Below, piece after piece: positions 7,323 through 15,253 of a stretch of 20,321 nucleotides of DNA (positions within the stretch are counted from its first letter, which is position 1; every line of letters begins with the position of its first letter). A program made the position numbers and the translations under genes. Below the pieces are notes generated by a model. It had not been told where the DNA came from. It made no database searches and saw only the letters and a program-made list of their open reading frames with translations. This DNA is from JANNWF01 sp052390415 (GTDB lineage Bacteria; Pseudomonadota; Gammaproteobacteria; Xanthomonadales; Xanthomonadaceae). Location: assembly GCA_052390415.1 (NCBI GenBank), contig JBQTGY010000153.1:1-20321 (forward strand). The letters run 5' to 3'.

Positions 7323-7989
7323 CGGTGTGGCCGAGGCGCCATTCGGTCATCGTTTCGCTGACCCTGAATTGCTTGAACGCGCGTTGACCCATCGCAGCGT
7401 CGGCGGCCGCAACAATGAGCGACTGGAATTTCTGGGGGATGCGGTACTGAATTGCCTGGCGGCCGAGGTGCTTTATCAGCGTTGGCCGCGTGCGGATGAG
7501 GGTGACCTCACCCGTGGTCGCGCGGCCTTGGTGCGTGAGTCCTCGCTCGCAGCGGTCGCCCGCTCGCTCGGCTTGGGCGACCGTATCCTGCTGGGTCCGG
7601 GGGAATTGAAGAGCGGCGGCCATCGCCGCGATTCAATTTTGGCCGATGCCCTGGAGGCGGTGTTGGGCGCGATCTACCTCGATGCAGGGTTGGCGGCTTG
7701 CCGCGAGCGGGTAATGGCCTGGTTTGGACCCGCAATTGAAGGATTGCAGGCAGGCAACGTTGACAAAGACCCCAAGACCCTGCTGCAGGAATGGTTACAG
7801 GCGCGCCAGCACGGCCTGCCCGAATACCTGCTGATCGACAGCAGTGGCGAAGAGCACGCGCGCGTTTTTCGCAGCAGTTGTCGGATTGTTGAATTGAATC
7901 TTGTTGGTGAAGGTGAGGGCGTTTCGCGGCGCCTCGCCGAGCAAGCTGCTGCTGCCAATGTATTGCGCGAGATCGAGGCGAAGGCATGA
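7294..7989 (+). CDS. rnc: Ribonuclease III (Rnc)
   Basis: RNase III is a double-strand-specific endoribonuclease that processes rRNA precursors and some mRNAs. Its catalytic domain has the signature NERLEFLGDAVL and RDSILADALEAVLGAIYLD. With the 7294 start, the metal-binding acidic residues are Glu42, Glu45, Asp49, Asp118 and Glu121. The C-terminal double-stranded-RNA-binding domain spans from DPKTLLQEWLQ to RRLAEQAAAANVL. The start is uncertain. TTG 7294 (231 residues, 29-base overlap with the DUF4845 gene) gives a normal length; TTG 7312 and GTG 7327 are alternatives, and none has a clear ribosome-binding site. The 3' end overlaps era by four bases (ATGA). Confidence 0.94.
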   Translation: MSTPSILRNSGVAEAPFGHRFADPELLERALTHRSVGGRNNERLEFLGDAVLNCLAAEVLYQRWPRADEGDLTRGRAALVRESSLAAVARSLGLGDRILLGPGELKSGGHRRDSILADALEAVLGAIYLDAGLAACRERVMAWFGPAIEGLQAGNVDKDPKTLLQEWLQARQHGLPEYLLIDSSGEEHARVFRSSCRIVELNLVGEGEGVSRRLAEQAAAANVLREIEAKA

Positions 7990-8891
7990 GCAGCACCCCA
8001 GCAACAGCAAAGCGATGCGGCACCGTGGCGGTGATCGGTCGCCCGAACGTTGGCAAATCCACCTTGGTCAACGGCCTGGTGGGATTCCGCGTGAGCATCG
8101 TCTCGCCGCGACCGCAGACGACCCGCCATCGCATTCTCGGCATTGCGACTGTTGAGGGCGGACAAATCGTTTATGCCGATACGCCGGGGCTGCACGCGGC
8201 GGGCAAGCGCGCGATGAATCGATACATGAATCGAGCGGCGACCGGCGCGATCGAAGGCGTCGACGTCGGCATGCTGGTCATCGAAGCAGGTCAATGGCGC
8301 GAGGATGACGAGCGCGCCTATGCCGCCTTGCTTGCCAGCGGCGTGCCCAAGGTCTTGGTGTTGAACAAGGTCGACACGATCAAGGACAAGAGCAGCTTGT
8401 TGCCCTTTATCGCCAAGGTCAGCGACGGTCGCGGATTTGTCGAGATATTCCCGCTTTCGGCGCGCAAGGGTCAGGGCCTGGAAGATTTGCAACGCGCCTT
8501 GTTGCGCCTGCTCCCGGAAGCCGAGCCGCAGTATGCCGAGGACGAAGTCACCGACCGCAGCGAACGTTTCCTGGTTGCCGAGCTCATTCGTGAGCAGTTG
8601 ATGCGGCAGCTTGGCGACGAGCTACCCTACGTCAGTACGGTCGAGATCAGTGAGTTCAAGGAAGACGGCCGCTTGCTGCGAATCAGCGCTGTGGTTTGGG
8701 TTGAGCGCGAAGGGCAGAAAGCTATCGTGGTCGGCGCCGGTGGCGCGCAAATGCGGGCGATTGGCCAGTCGGCGCGTTTGGCCATCGAGAAGCTGCTTGA
8801 TCGCAAGGTCTTCCTCGAACTATGGTGCAAGGTGCGTGACAGTTGGTCGGATGATGAAGCGCAACTTCGTCGCTTTGGCTACGAGGGCTGA
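7986..8891 (+). CDS. era: GTPase Era
   Basis: Era is an essential GTPase that binds the 3' end of 16S rRNA and the 30S subunit during ribosome maturation. The 301-residue product has G1 GRPNVGKS (residues 18-25), the switch motif PQTTRH, G3 DTPG (65-68), G4 NKVD (127-130) and G5 SAR (158-160). The C-terminal KH domain includes GQKAIVVGAGGAQMRAIGQSAR and ends in the family motif FLELWCKVRDSW. ATG 7986 overlaps the rnc stop as ATGA, the usual coupling of rnc and era. Confidence 0.97.
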   Translation: MSSTPATAKRCGTVAVIGRPNVGKSTLVNGLVGFRVSIVSPRPQTTRHRILGIATVEGGQIVYADTPGLHAAGKRAMNRYMNRAATGAIEGVDVGMLVIEAGQWREDDERAYAALLASGVPKVLVLNKVDTIKDKSSLLPFIAKVSDGRGFVEIFPLSARKGQGLEDLQRALLRLLPEAEPQYAEDEVTDRSERFLVAELIREQLMRQLGDELPYVSTVEISEFKEDGRLLRISAVVWVEREGQKAIVVGAGGAQMRAIGQSARLAIEKLLDRKVFLELWCKVRDSWSDDEAQLRRFGYEG

Positions 8892-8974
8892 CAAGCCTTG
8901 CTCGTTGACTCGATGCATTCGGCACCAGCGCGCAGGCCGCTGCTTTTGCAAGCCAATTAGAAGCAATACCGTCA

Positions 8975-9703
8975 GTGAAACCCGACGACGCCGACACCGC
9001 TCAACCGGCGTGGATTCTGCACACCCGCGCCTATCGCGAAACCAGCCTGCTGGTCGAGGCGTTCTGTTTGCATCACGGGCGCGTGGGTTTCATCGCGCGA
9101 GGCATTCGCGGTGCGCGCGCACAACCGTTGCGAGCGGCACTGCAACCGCTGCAAGCCTTGCTGTTGACGTTGCGTGGTCGCGGCGAACTGTTGCAGCTGG
9201 CCAGCGCGGAAACCCATGCTCTGGCGGTGGCACTGCGCGGCCGGCCGTTGCTTTCAGCGTTTTATGTGAACGAATTGTTGCTGGCGCTGTTGCCCAGGCA
9301 ACAGCCGCAGCCGGCGTTGTTCTGGCGTTATGGCCAATGCATCAATGCGCTTGCCGACGAGCCGCAACTGGGCTGGACGCTGAGATGCTTCGAACGCGAT
9401 CTGATCGCCGCACTGGGTTATGCCATGCAGCTGGATTGTGATATTGGCGGCAACCACATCGATCCTGTGGCCAGCTACCGATTTGATCCTGAGCGCGGCG
9501 CGATTGCGGTTCGGCGCGACAGTCCAGAGTCGTTGTCCGGCGAAGCATTGATCGCCTTGGCGGGTGACGAACTACCCAGTGCACCTGTGCAAACTGAGTT
9601 GCGTGAATTGATGCGACGCGTCATTCGTTGGCGGCTCAGCGGTCGTGAGCTGCGCTCCCGGCGAATACTCTCCGAACTTCAGCGAGTAACGACTGCAGAC
9701 TGA
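8975..9703 (+). CDS. recO: DNA repair protein RecO
   Basis: RecO loads RecA onto SSB-coated single-stranded DNA together with RecR (RecFOR pathway). The 242-residue product, the length of E. coli RecO, begins with the OB-fold start AWILHTRAYRETSLLVEAFCLHHGRVGFIARGIR. The helical part includes YVNELLLALLPRQQPQPALF and LRCFERDLIAALGYAMQLDCD, and it ends with LRELMRRVIRWRLSGRELRSRRIL, the last motif being highly characteristic. Start GTG 8975 lies 83 bases after era, with no obvious promoter in the gap. The last 25 bases overlap the convergent receiver-Hpt gene. Confidence 0.93.
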   Translation: MKPDDADTAQPAWILHTRAYRETSLLVEAFCLHHGRVGFIARGIRGARAQPLRAALQPLQALLLTLRGRGELLQLASAETHALAVALRGRPLLSAFYVNELLLALLPRQQPQPALFWRYGQCINALADEPQLGWTLRCFERDLIAALGYAMQLDCDIGGNHIDPVASYRFDPERGAIAVRRDSPESLSGEALIALAGDELPSAPVQTELRELMRRVIRWRLSGRELRSRRILSELQRVTTAD

Positions 9704-10425
9704 ATGACATTTTCGCAGGCAGCCAACAACGCGCCGGTGGCGGCTGCTGTGGGCACTCGGCTGGCGGTCAGCTCGGTATTAATTTGTTTGGCCGCGCGCC
9801 CGAGTTGAGCGGCGCCACAAAATCCACAAGCCGCACGCAGTCGATGCAGTTCGGCCGCCGTCGACTCCCAGTCGCCAGCAGCGATGGCATTCGCCAGCCT
9901 TTGCTTCTGTGCAGGTAGCTCGGCTACCAGCAGGCCACGCAGGGCGGTCACGGTGGCGTACATGCCGCCAGTCATCGCCAATGCCGCGGCGTCGTCCCAC
10001 AGCGCGGTGTGTTCTATCGCGTTGGCAGCATCTGCGGATTCCGAACTCGCGGAATGGACTTCAACGAGGGTCAGCAAGTCTTCGGCGGCGATGGGCTTCA
10101 TCGCCACTTCGGCAAACCCGGCGGCAAGCAGACTGGCTCGCCTTGCACGATCCATGTCCGCACTCAGGACGATGGCGCGTGAGTCGGCACTGGCTGCGCG
10201 CACCGCCGGATCAGCCGAACCGTCCCGGAGATTGGCAAGCACTTGATCGCCGCCCAAACCCGGCACATTCAGGTCCAGCAGTAATACGTCGAAGCGCTGT
10301 TGCTGCGCATACCCCAAGGCTTCGAATCCATCACTGACGGCGCACACTTGATGGCCAGCGGCGACCAGCACTTCCGCCAAAAATGTACGACTGACTGAAT
10401 CATCCTCAAGCACGAGCATCTTCAC
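9679..10425 (-). CDS. Response regulator receiver domain fused to a histidine phosphotransfer (Hpt) domain
   Basis: This 248-residue two-domain signalling protein has no DNA-binding or enzymatic output. The N-terminal receiver has the acidic pair in LEDD (residues 6-9), phospho-acceptor Asp51 (LLLDLNVPGLGG), Ser88 (IVLSAD) and Lys110 (MKPI), all the residues needed for phosphorylation. The C-terminal Hpt domain carries His194 in ELHRLRAACGFCGAAQL, matching the phosphotransfer-helix pattern. It could shuttle or drain phosphate from a hybrid kinase encoded elsewhere; no kinase of that type is in the window. Start GTG 10425 (ATG 10419 is possible) has AAGGTG upstream. It is divergent from the YdbH-like gene across 38 bases and overlaps the recO 3' end by 25 bases. 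Confidence 0.85.
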   Translation of the reverse strand: MKMLVLEDDSVSRTFLAEVLVAAGHQVCAVSDGFEALGYAQQQRFDVLLLDLNVPGLGGDQVLANLRDGSADPAVRAASADSRAIVLSADMDRARRASLLAAGFAEVAMKPIAAEDLLTLVEVHSASSESADAANAIEHTALWDDAAALAMTGGMYATVTALRGLLVAELPAQKQRLANAIAAGDWESTAAELHRLRAACGFCGAAQLGRAAKQINTELTASRVPTAAATGALLAACENVIQSAVVTR

Positions 10426-10463
10426 CGGCGCACCTTGATGGGGTCCACGACTATGCTGTCAGC

Positions 10464-12566
10464 ATGCGTTTGTCATCACCCTCCAGCAAGCTGTTTGCGT
10501 TGAGCCTGCGCAAGATGCGGAGGATTGTCGGCGATTGGAGCTTGGCTTTTGTGCTGATGATGCCGACAGCGGTGGTGGCCGAGCGGATGAGCGTGCAGGT
10601 TGAGCGCCTGAGCCGCGATGACTTCGAAGCAACCTCAGTGGAACTCACTCTGGACTGGCCTGCGGGCACTCCCAGGGGCGAATTGGAGCTGAGCGCAGCG
10701 CGGGTCCGCTGGATCGACGCAGGCTTGCAGCTCGATCAGATCCGCTGGCACTGCCAAATACAGCGTGAGGAAGACGGTTGGCTGTGCTCGGGGCCGATTA
10801 CCGCCAAGGGTATGCGCGCTGGACAACTGCTGGTTGGCAGCGACGCTGACGGTGTTCGCGGCGAGTTTTCGCGAGGCAAGGTCAAGGTGAGCGTCGTCAG
10901 CTTGGCGGAGTCCAATGAGCGGATGCTCATTGAGGTGCAAAAGCTTCCCATGGATTGGTTGCAGCCTCTGCTGGCCATGGCCTGGCCACAGGCGCGTTTC
11001 ACGGCCGGCAGCGTGAATGCGCGGCTGACACAACCCAAGAATTCGGCGAGCTTGGTGCTGGTCGGAGCGCTGTCGGTGGAAGAATTTGGCATTGATACCG
11101 ACGACGGCCGCTGGGCGTCGGCCGCGCTGAACGCGCAGGGCAGCGTGCGCGCGGCAATCTCGGAATTCTCGGAGCTGTCGTTGGCGCTCACCCTGAACGG
11201 GGGCGAGATTCTGGCGGGTCCGGCCTATGTCCTGCTGCCGAACACACCCGTTCAGTTTGAGCTGACCGCTCATCAAGCCGCTGACGGCGTTTGGACCTTG
11301 CCGGAGTTGCGATGGGTGGATGGCAAGGTGCTTTCGGTTGCAGCGAGCGCGAGCCTCGACGTCGCCGCCGACAACGGATTCGGCGGCTATGCAATTGCTG
11401 TGAACAGCGATGATCTCGATACCTGCGTGAATCGTTATGCGCGAACGCTGCTCGCCAGCCTCGGCCTGCCCAATGCGGCCGCCAGCGGACATCTGGCCCT
11501 GAATCTGCAAGCCGATGGTGACGGTGAAAGCCAGTCCAGCCTCCGTTTTGACACACTCGATCTGGCGACGGGAGACGGCCGACTGCAGCTGGACGGTCTG
11601 GTCGGTGACGCCCGTTTCGGCAGCGGAGGTGAGACGTTAGTCAGCCACTTCGAGTGGAGCAGCGGCGAACTGCTGGGCATTCCGCTGGGTGCGGCGCAAT
11701 TCGAACTGCGCAGCCACGATTCCACGCTGGAACTCGCCCAACCAGTGCAAGTCAGCGTCCTCGACGGCAGCGTTACGCTAAGTCACGCGCGCTGGTCACC
11801 TCGCGATGAGCCGTCACAATTGGATGTGGGATTGCAGTTAATGGGACTGGACATGGCCAAGCTGAGCAAACAATTTGGCTGGCCTGCATTCAGCGGCAGT
11901 CTCAGTGGTCAAATCCCCAGTGCACGCTATTCGCAAGGTCGGTTGGACTTTGCAGGCGGCCTGCGAGTGGATGTGTTCGATGGTCGCGTGCAAATCGACG
12001 CGCTGTCGCTTGAGCGACCATTCGCTGCGGCGCCGACCTTGAACGCCAATGTCATCTTGCGCGACCTCGACTTGCAACCGCTGACTGCGGCCTTCGGATT
12101 TGGCGAAATCACGGGCCGTCTGGACGGCAAGATTGCTGATTTGCGTTTGTTGGATTGGCAGCCGGTGGCATTCGACGCGCATTTCGCAACTGGGACTCGC
12201 AAAGGCGTCAAACGACGCATCAGCCAGCGCGCGGTCAATGATCTGTCGCGCGTGGGGGGAGGGTTGGTGGCCGGCTTGCAAAGCACGGCCTTGAGTGTGT
12301 TCGACAGCTTCGGCTACCGCCGGATCGGCATCGGCTGTGTGCTCGTCAACAATACCTGCACCATGAGCGGCATCGAAAGGGATGCGGCTATCGATTCTGA
12401 TGCCACCGCCAAAGCGACGAGTTCAGCGGCCACTGGCTACACTGTGGTCGAGGGTGCAGGACTGCCTCGAATCACGGTCAACGGCTTCGCCCGCGAGGTG
12501 GATTGGCCAGTATTGCTGGCGCGCTTGCAGGCGGTCAGCGACGGCGGAGCCCTGCGTATTGAATGA
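10464..12566 (+). CDS. ydbH: YdbH-family AsmA-like protein, candidate intermembrane lipid-transport bridge
   Basis: The 700-residue protein is rich in beta strands. A hydrophobic N-terminal segment (WSLAFVLMMPTAVVA) acts as a signal peptide or anchor. The best-conserved part is near the C-terminus and matches the YdbH pattern as I recall it: LQPLTAAFGFGEITGRLDGKI, LLDWQPVAFDAHFATG, RRISQRAVNDLSRVGGG, FGYRRIGIGCVLVNNTCTMSG and GLPRITVNGFAREVDWPVLLARLQ. In E. coli, YdbH works with lipoprotein YnbE as a bridge for phospholipids between inner and outer membranes, with YdbL as accessory. The next gene supplies YnbE/YdbL-like parts, supporting this role. The product is shorter than E. coli YdbH. 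The start is uncertain: ATG 10515 gives a more canonical signal peptide (MRRIVGDW), and neither start has a clear ribosome-binding site. The gene symbol is by family, not proven orthology. Confidence 0.75.
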   Translation: MRLSSPSSKLFALSLRKMRRIVGDWSLAFVLMMPTAVVAERMSVQVERLSRDDFEATSVELTLDWPAGTPRGELELSAARVRWIDAGLQLDQIRWHCQIQREEDGWLCSGPITAKGMRAGQLLVGSDADGVRGEFSRGKVKVSVVSLAESNERMLIEVQKLPMDWLQPLLAMAWPQARFTAGSVNARLTQPKNSASLVLVGALSVEEFGIDTDDGRWASAALNAQGSVRAAISEFSELSLALTLNGGEILAGPAYVLLPNTPVQFELTAHQAADGVWTLPELRWVDGKVLSVAASASLDVAADNGFGGYAIAVNSDDLDTCVNRYARTLLASLGLPNAAASGHLALNLQADGDGESQSSLRFDTLDLATGDGRLQLDGLVGDARFGSGGETLVSHFEWSSGELLGIPLGAAQFELRSHDSTLELAQPVQVSVLDGSVTLSHARWSPRDEPSQLDVGLQLMGLDMAKLSKQFGWPAFSGSLSGQIPSARYSQGRLDFAGGLRVDVFDGRVQIDALSLERPFAAAPTLNANVILRDLDLQPLTAAFGFGEITGRLDGKIADLRLLDWQPVAFDAHFATGTRKGVKRRISQRAVNDLSRVGGGLVAGLQSTALSVFDSFGYRRIGIGCVLVNNTCTMSGIERDAAIDSDATAKATSSAATGYTVVEGAGLPRITVNGFAREVDWPVLLARLQAVSDGGALRIE

Positions 12567-12592
12567 TTGCCTCGCACCAGTTTCACGCACTT

Positions 12593-12597
12593 AGGAG
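12593..12597 (+). promoter_or_regulatory. Ribosome-binding site that sets the DUF1318 lipoprotein start
   Basis: AGGAG lies five bases before ATG 12603. It selects this start, which opens directly into a lipoprotein signal peptide, over the in-frame TTG 12567, which adds 12 residues and abuts the preceding stop. Confidence 0.75.
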
Positions 12598-12602
12598 TTG
12601 CC

Positions 12603-13205
12603 ATGCGTCAGCGGACGATTGCCCTGCTTGGTTCTGGCCTGCTGCTTGGGCTGGTGCTTTCTGCCTGCGTCACCATCAACGTGTATTTCCCGGCCGCGGA
12701 AGCCGAGCAAGCCGCACGCGAGTTTGTCGAAAAAGTGATGGGTGAGCCGGACGCGTCCACACCACCCGCCGATGTGCCGCCACCCAAACAACCACCATCA
12801 CCCGGCCTTGGTTGGCTGAGTTTCTTCATCGCCGACGCGCACGCGCAAACGGCTGATATCTCCATCCGCACGCCAGCCATCATCGCCATCCAGGAGCGCA
12901 TGGCCGAGCGCTTCAAGAGCCAGTTGTCAGCCGGTTTTGATAGTGGCGCGGTGGGTTTTGGCGGCGATGGTCTGCTGGTGCTTCGTGATGCCAGCAAGGT
13001 CGGCCTGCGCGAACGCGCGGCCTTCAACCAAGCCATCGCGGATGACAACCGCGATCGCACCACTGTCTATCGCGAAATTGCCGTGGCCAACGGACAGCCG
13101 CAGTGGGAGCCGCAGATTCGTGAGACGTTCGCCCGTCAGTGGATTGCGAGCGCGCGCGCAGGTTGGTGGTATCAAGACGCCACCGGCTCGTGGAAGCAGA
13201 AGTAA
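12603..13205 (+). CDS. DUF1318 (YdbL-like) lipoprotein with a YnbE-like N-terminus
   Basis: The 200-residue protein starts with a lipoprotein signal peptide and lipobox LSAC (Cys22). The +2 residue is Val, which predicts outer-membrane sorting. Right after the Cys, VTINVYFP resembles the beta-strand-forming N-terminal part of YnbE. A proline-rich linker (about residues 51-68) leads to WLSFFIADAHAQ (71-82), which looks like a leftover signal-peptide end. The C-terminal DUF1318 domain follows, from DISIRTPAI to AGWWYQDATGSWKQK, resembling YdbL. It sits 36 bases after the YdbH-like gene, matching the E. coli ydbH-ynbE-ydbL operon with the last two merged. The YdbL-like assignment is strong; the YnbE comparison is my inference from a short motif. 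Confidence 0.82.
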   Translation: MRQRTIALLGSGLLLGLVLSACVTINVYFPAAEAEQAAREFVEKVMGEPDASTPPADVPPPKQPPSPGLGWLSFFIADAHAQTADISIRTPAIIAIQERMAERFKSQLSAGFDSGAVGFGGDGLLVLRDASKVGLRERAAFNQAIADDNRDRTTVYREIAVANGQPQWEPQIRETFARQWIASARAGWWYQDATGSWKQK

Positions 13206-13274
13206 ACGAGAGGCCACATCAAGGTCAGCCGTTGAGCGCACATCCATGAGCGATACACCCCAGAACAACCCGCC

Positions 13275-15215
13275 ATGAGTGAAAGCGAAGCCGATTCGGC
13301 GCCTGCTGCGGCTGAGCCAATGCCGTCCATCGAAGGGTATGCCTTTGAGAGACGCATCGGTCGTGGCGGGATGGCGACCGTGTATCTGGCCCGACAGTTG
13401 TCGCTGGATCGACAGGTCGCGATCAAGGTGCTGGCCAGCGAGGCGATCGACAATCCGAGCCAAGGCGCACGTTTTGAGCGCGAGGCACGGATCATTGCAC
13501 GGCTCGATCATCCGGGCATCGTCGGCATCCACGAGGTCGGTCGTCTGCAAAGCGGACAGCTGTATTACGTGATGCCGCATCTGGCGGGTGGTGATCTTGC
13601 CAGCCGCGACTTGCGTGAACACCCACAAATGATCATCAGCATCCTGCGCGTGTTGCTGCAGGCGCTGAGCCACGCGCATGAGCACGGTGTCGTGCATCGC
13701 GACGTCAAGCCAGAGAATGTGCTGTTTGATACCGCTGGCCGCCCGCGCCTTGCCGATTTTGGCATCGCCATCGGTCGCCGCCGCGCGGCGCCGCGAATCA
13801 CCCGTGAAGGCATGGCGCTGGGATCCAGCGGCTTCATGGCACCCGAACAAGCACGCGGAGAAGTCATCGACGGCCGAGCTGATCTGTACAGCGTCGGTGT
13901 GTTGGCCTACCAGATGCTCACCGGCACACCGCCTTTCGAGTCCGAAGACGAGTTGACCCTGGCGCTGATGCACGCCCAGGACGAGCCGCCGCGGCTGCCG
14001 CCGGCGCAGCGCGCTTGGCAGGAGTGGTTGGATCGCGCCATGGCCAAGCGCCCCGAAGATCGTTATGCCGATGCCGATGCGATGCTGCTGGCATTGGGGC
14101 AGATCGAACAAGACCTGCAGCTCCGCAAGGCAAGTTCGTCAGGCAACATGCTGTCGAAGGTGAGATGGCCGGTGTGGTCGGCGTTGGCCGCTGCACTGCT
14201 GCTTGGTGGGGCGCTGGTGCTGAACCAATGGCAGACACAGGCCAAGCAGGAGCTGGCGAGTCGTGAAACCGCCGACGCGCTTGCGGAGCTGTTGGCAACC
14301 GCAAATGCCCAACTCGGCGCGGGCGCCTTGGTCGCCCCCAGCGGAGCCAATGCCGCCGAAAGTTACCTGAAGATTCTGCGCCAGCAGCCAGGCCGCGCCG
14401 ATGCCATCAATGGCGTGCAACGCGTGTTCGAGGGTCTGGCTCAACAGGTGAGCAATGCGGTGGCGGCCAGTGACTGGGACAGCGTGCGTGAGCGAATTCA
14501 ACAAGCCGAGTTGCTGGCCGAAGGTCTGGGCACGCTGGGTCAGTCTGGTCGACAAACGGTAATGGATGCGGCACAACGAGCATTCGACGCCGAAGTCGCC
14601 CAAGCCGTTGCGTCGGGTGACACCGCGCGTGCCCAACAGGCGCTGGCGCGTTACGCGGAATACGGTCTCGATGCGACCGCCGCCAATGCACTGGTGACTC
14701 GAGTCCCGCCCACGGGCGTCGTCGCGGCTGTCGATACACCGGCAGTGATTGCGTCGACTTCGTCGCCTGCGACGGGTCTGAATTCTCGACCGGTGAGTGT
14801 CGCCGAGTACCGGGCGTTTGCGGACGCTACCAAGCGTCCCAGCAGCCGCTGCCGCGCTCGCCTGTCGCCCTTGCAATGGCTGGACAAACGCAACTGGCGT
14901 GAGCCGGGATTTGCGCAGACTGATACGTCACCCGTGGTCTGTATCAGTCATGCTGACGCGGAGGCGTATGCCGCGTGGCGCAGCAAGCAGGACGGACGCA
15001 GCTGGCGCCTGCCCAGCCTCGCGGAACGCAAGTCAACCAACGCGGCAAGTCAGGTCGCTGAGTGGACCAATGAATGCGCCGACGGTCGCGGTTGCAAACG
15101 GCGCATCGCGTTTGCCGGTGCCGGCAGCGCGGGCCAGGCAGAAGGCGCCGAGCAGGCACGCGAGGCGGATCGCGGATTTGCTGAAGTGGGATTTCGCTTG
15201 CTGCGAGAGCGTTGA
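13275..15215 (+). CDS. Transmembrane Ser/Thr protein kinase with an FGE-sulfatase-like extracytoplasmic domain
   Basis: The 646-residue protein has a complete bacterial Hanks-type kinase domain: glycine loop GRGGMATV (29-36), VAIKV with Lys51, Glu70 in helix C, HRDVKPEN with Asp143, DFG (161-163), and GFMAPEQARG in the activation segment. It should be catalytically active. A membrane span (about 299-318, WSALAAALLLGGALVL) leads to a helical, Ala/Gln-rich region outside the cytoplasm (about 325-480). A C-terminal domain follows (505-646) resembling formylglycine-generating enzymes (RPVSVAEYRAFADATKR, SPVVCISHADAEAYAAW, RSWRLPSLAER, VAEWTNEC, GFAEVGFRLLRE). That domain is much shorter than usual, so it is more likely a ligand sensor than an enzyme. 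The start lies 69 bases after the lipoprotein gene and overlaps a 10-codon frame. Targets are unknown. Confidence 0.88.
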   Translation: MSESEADSAPAAAEPMPSIEGYAFERRIGRGGMATVYLARQLSLDRQVAIKVLASEAIDNPSQGARFEREARIIARLDHPGIVGIHEVGRLQSGQLYYVMPHLAGGDLASRDLREHPQMIISILRVLLQALSHAHEHGVVHRDVKPENVLFDTAGRPRLADFGIAIGRRRAAPRITREGMALGSSGFMAPEQARGEVIDGRADLYSVGVLAYQMLTGTPPFESEDELTLALMHAQDEPPRLPPAQRAWQEWLDRAMAKRPEDRYADADAMLLALGQIEQDLQLRKASSSGNMLSKVRWPVWSALAAALLLGGALVLNQWQTQAKQELASRETADALAELLATANAQLGAGALVAPSGANAAESYLKILRQQPGRADAINGVQRVFEGLAQQVSNAVAASDWDSVRERIQQAELLAEGLGTLGQSGRQTVMDAAQRAFDAEVAQAVASGDTARAQQALARYAEYGLDATAANALVTRVPPTGVVAAVDTPAVIASTSSPATGLNSRPVSVAEYRAFADATKRPSSRCRARLSPLQWLDKRNWREPGFAQTDTSPVVCISHADAEAYAAWRSKQDGRSWRLPSLAERKSTNAASQVAEWTNECADGRGCKRRIAFAGAGSAGQAEGAEQAREADRGFAEVGFRLLRER

Positions 15216-15221
15216 TTCACC

Positions 15222-15253
15222 GCGCCTGCCGATTGGTGATCGGCGCAAGGCGC
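15222..15253. other. Imperfect hairpin between convergent genes
   Basis: Inner arms GCCGAT (15228-15233) and ATCGGC (15239-15244) enclose a five-base loop. Outer arms GCGCC (15222-15226) and GGCGC (15249-15253) can extend the stem. There is no T-run on either side, so it is not a canonical intrinsic terminator. It starts seven bases after the kinase gene stop and is the only structure I see in the 177-base gap 15216-15392. Confidence 0.35.

Noticed and set aside
8611..9441. + strand open frame across the era-recO junction
   Set aside because: It overlaps the conserved KH domain of Era and the N-terminal half of RecO in another frame; composition is shadow-like.
10426..10463. Sigma-70 promoter in the 38-base divergent gap
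   Set aside because: TTGATG and TATGCT are present but only 11 bases apart; no other pair fits.
12927..14111. Minus-strand open frame of 394 codons opposite the lipoprotein and kinase genes
   Set aside because: The + strand kinase motifs are unambiguous here. The minus frame has His/Gln-rich composition without domains.
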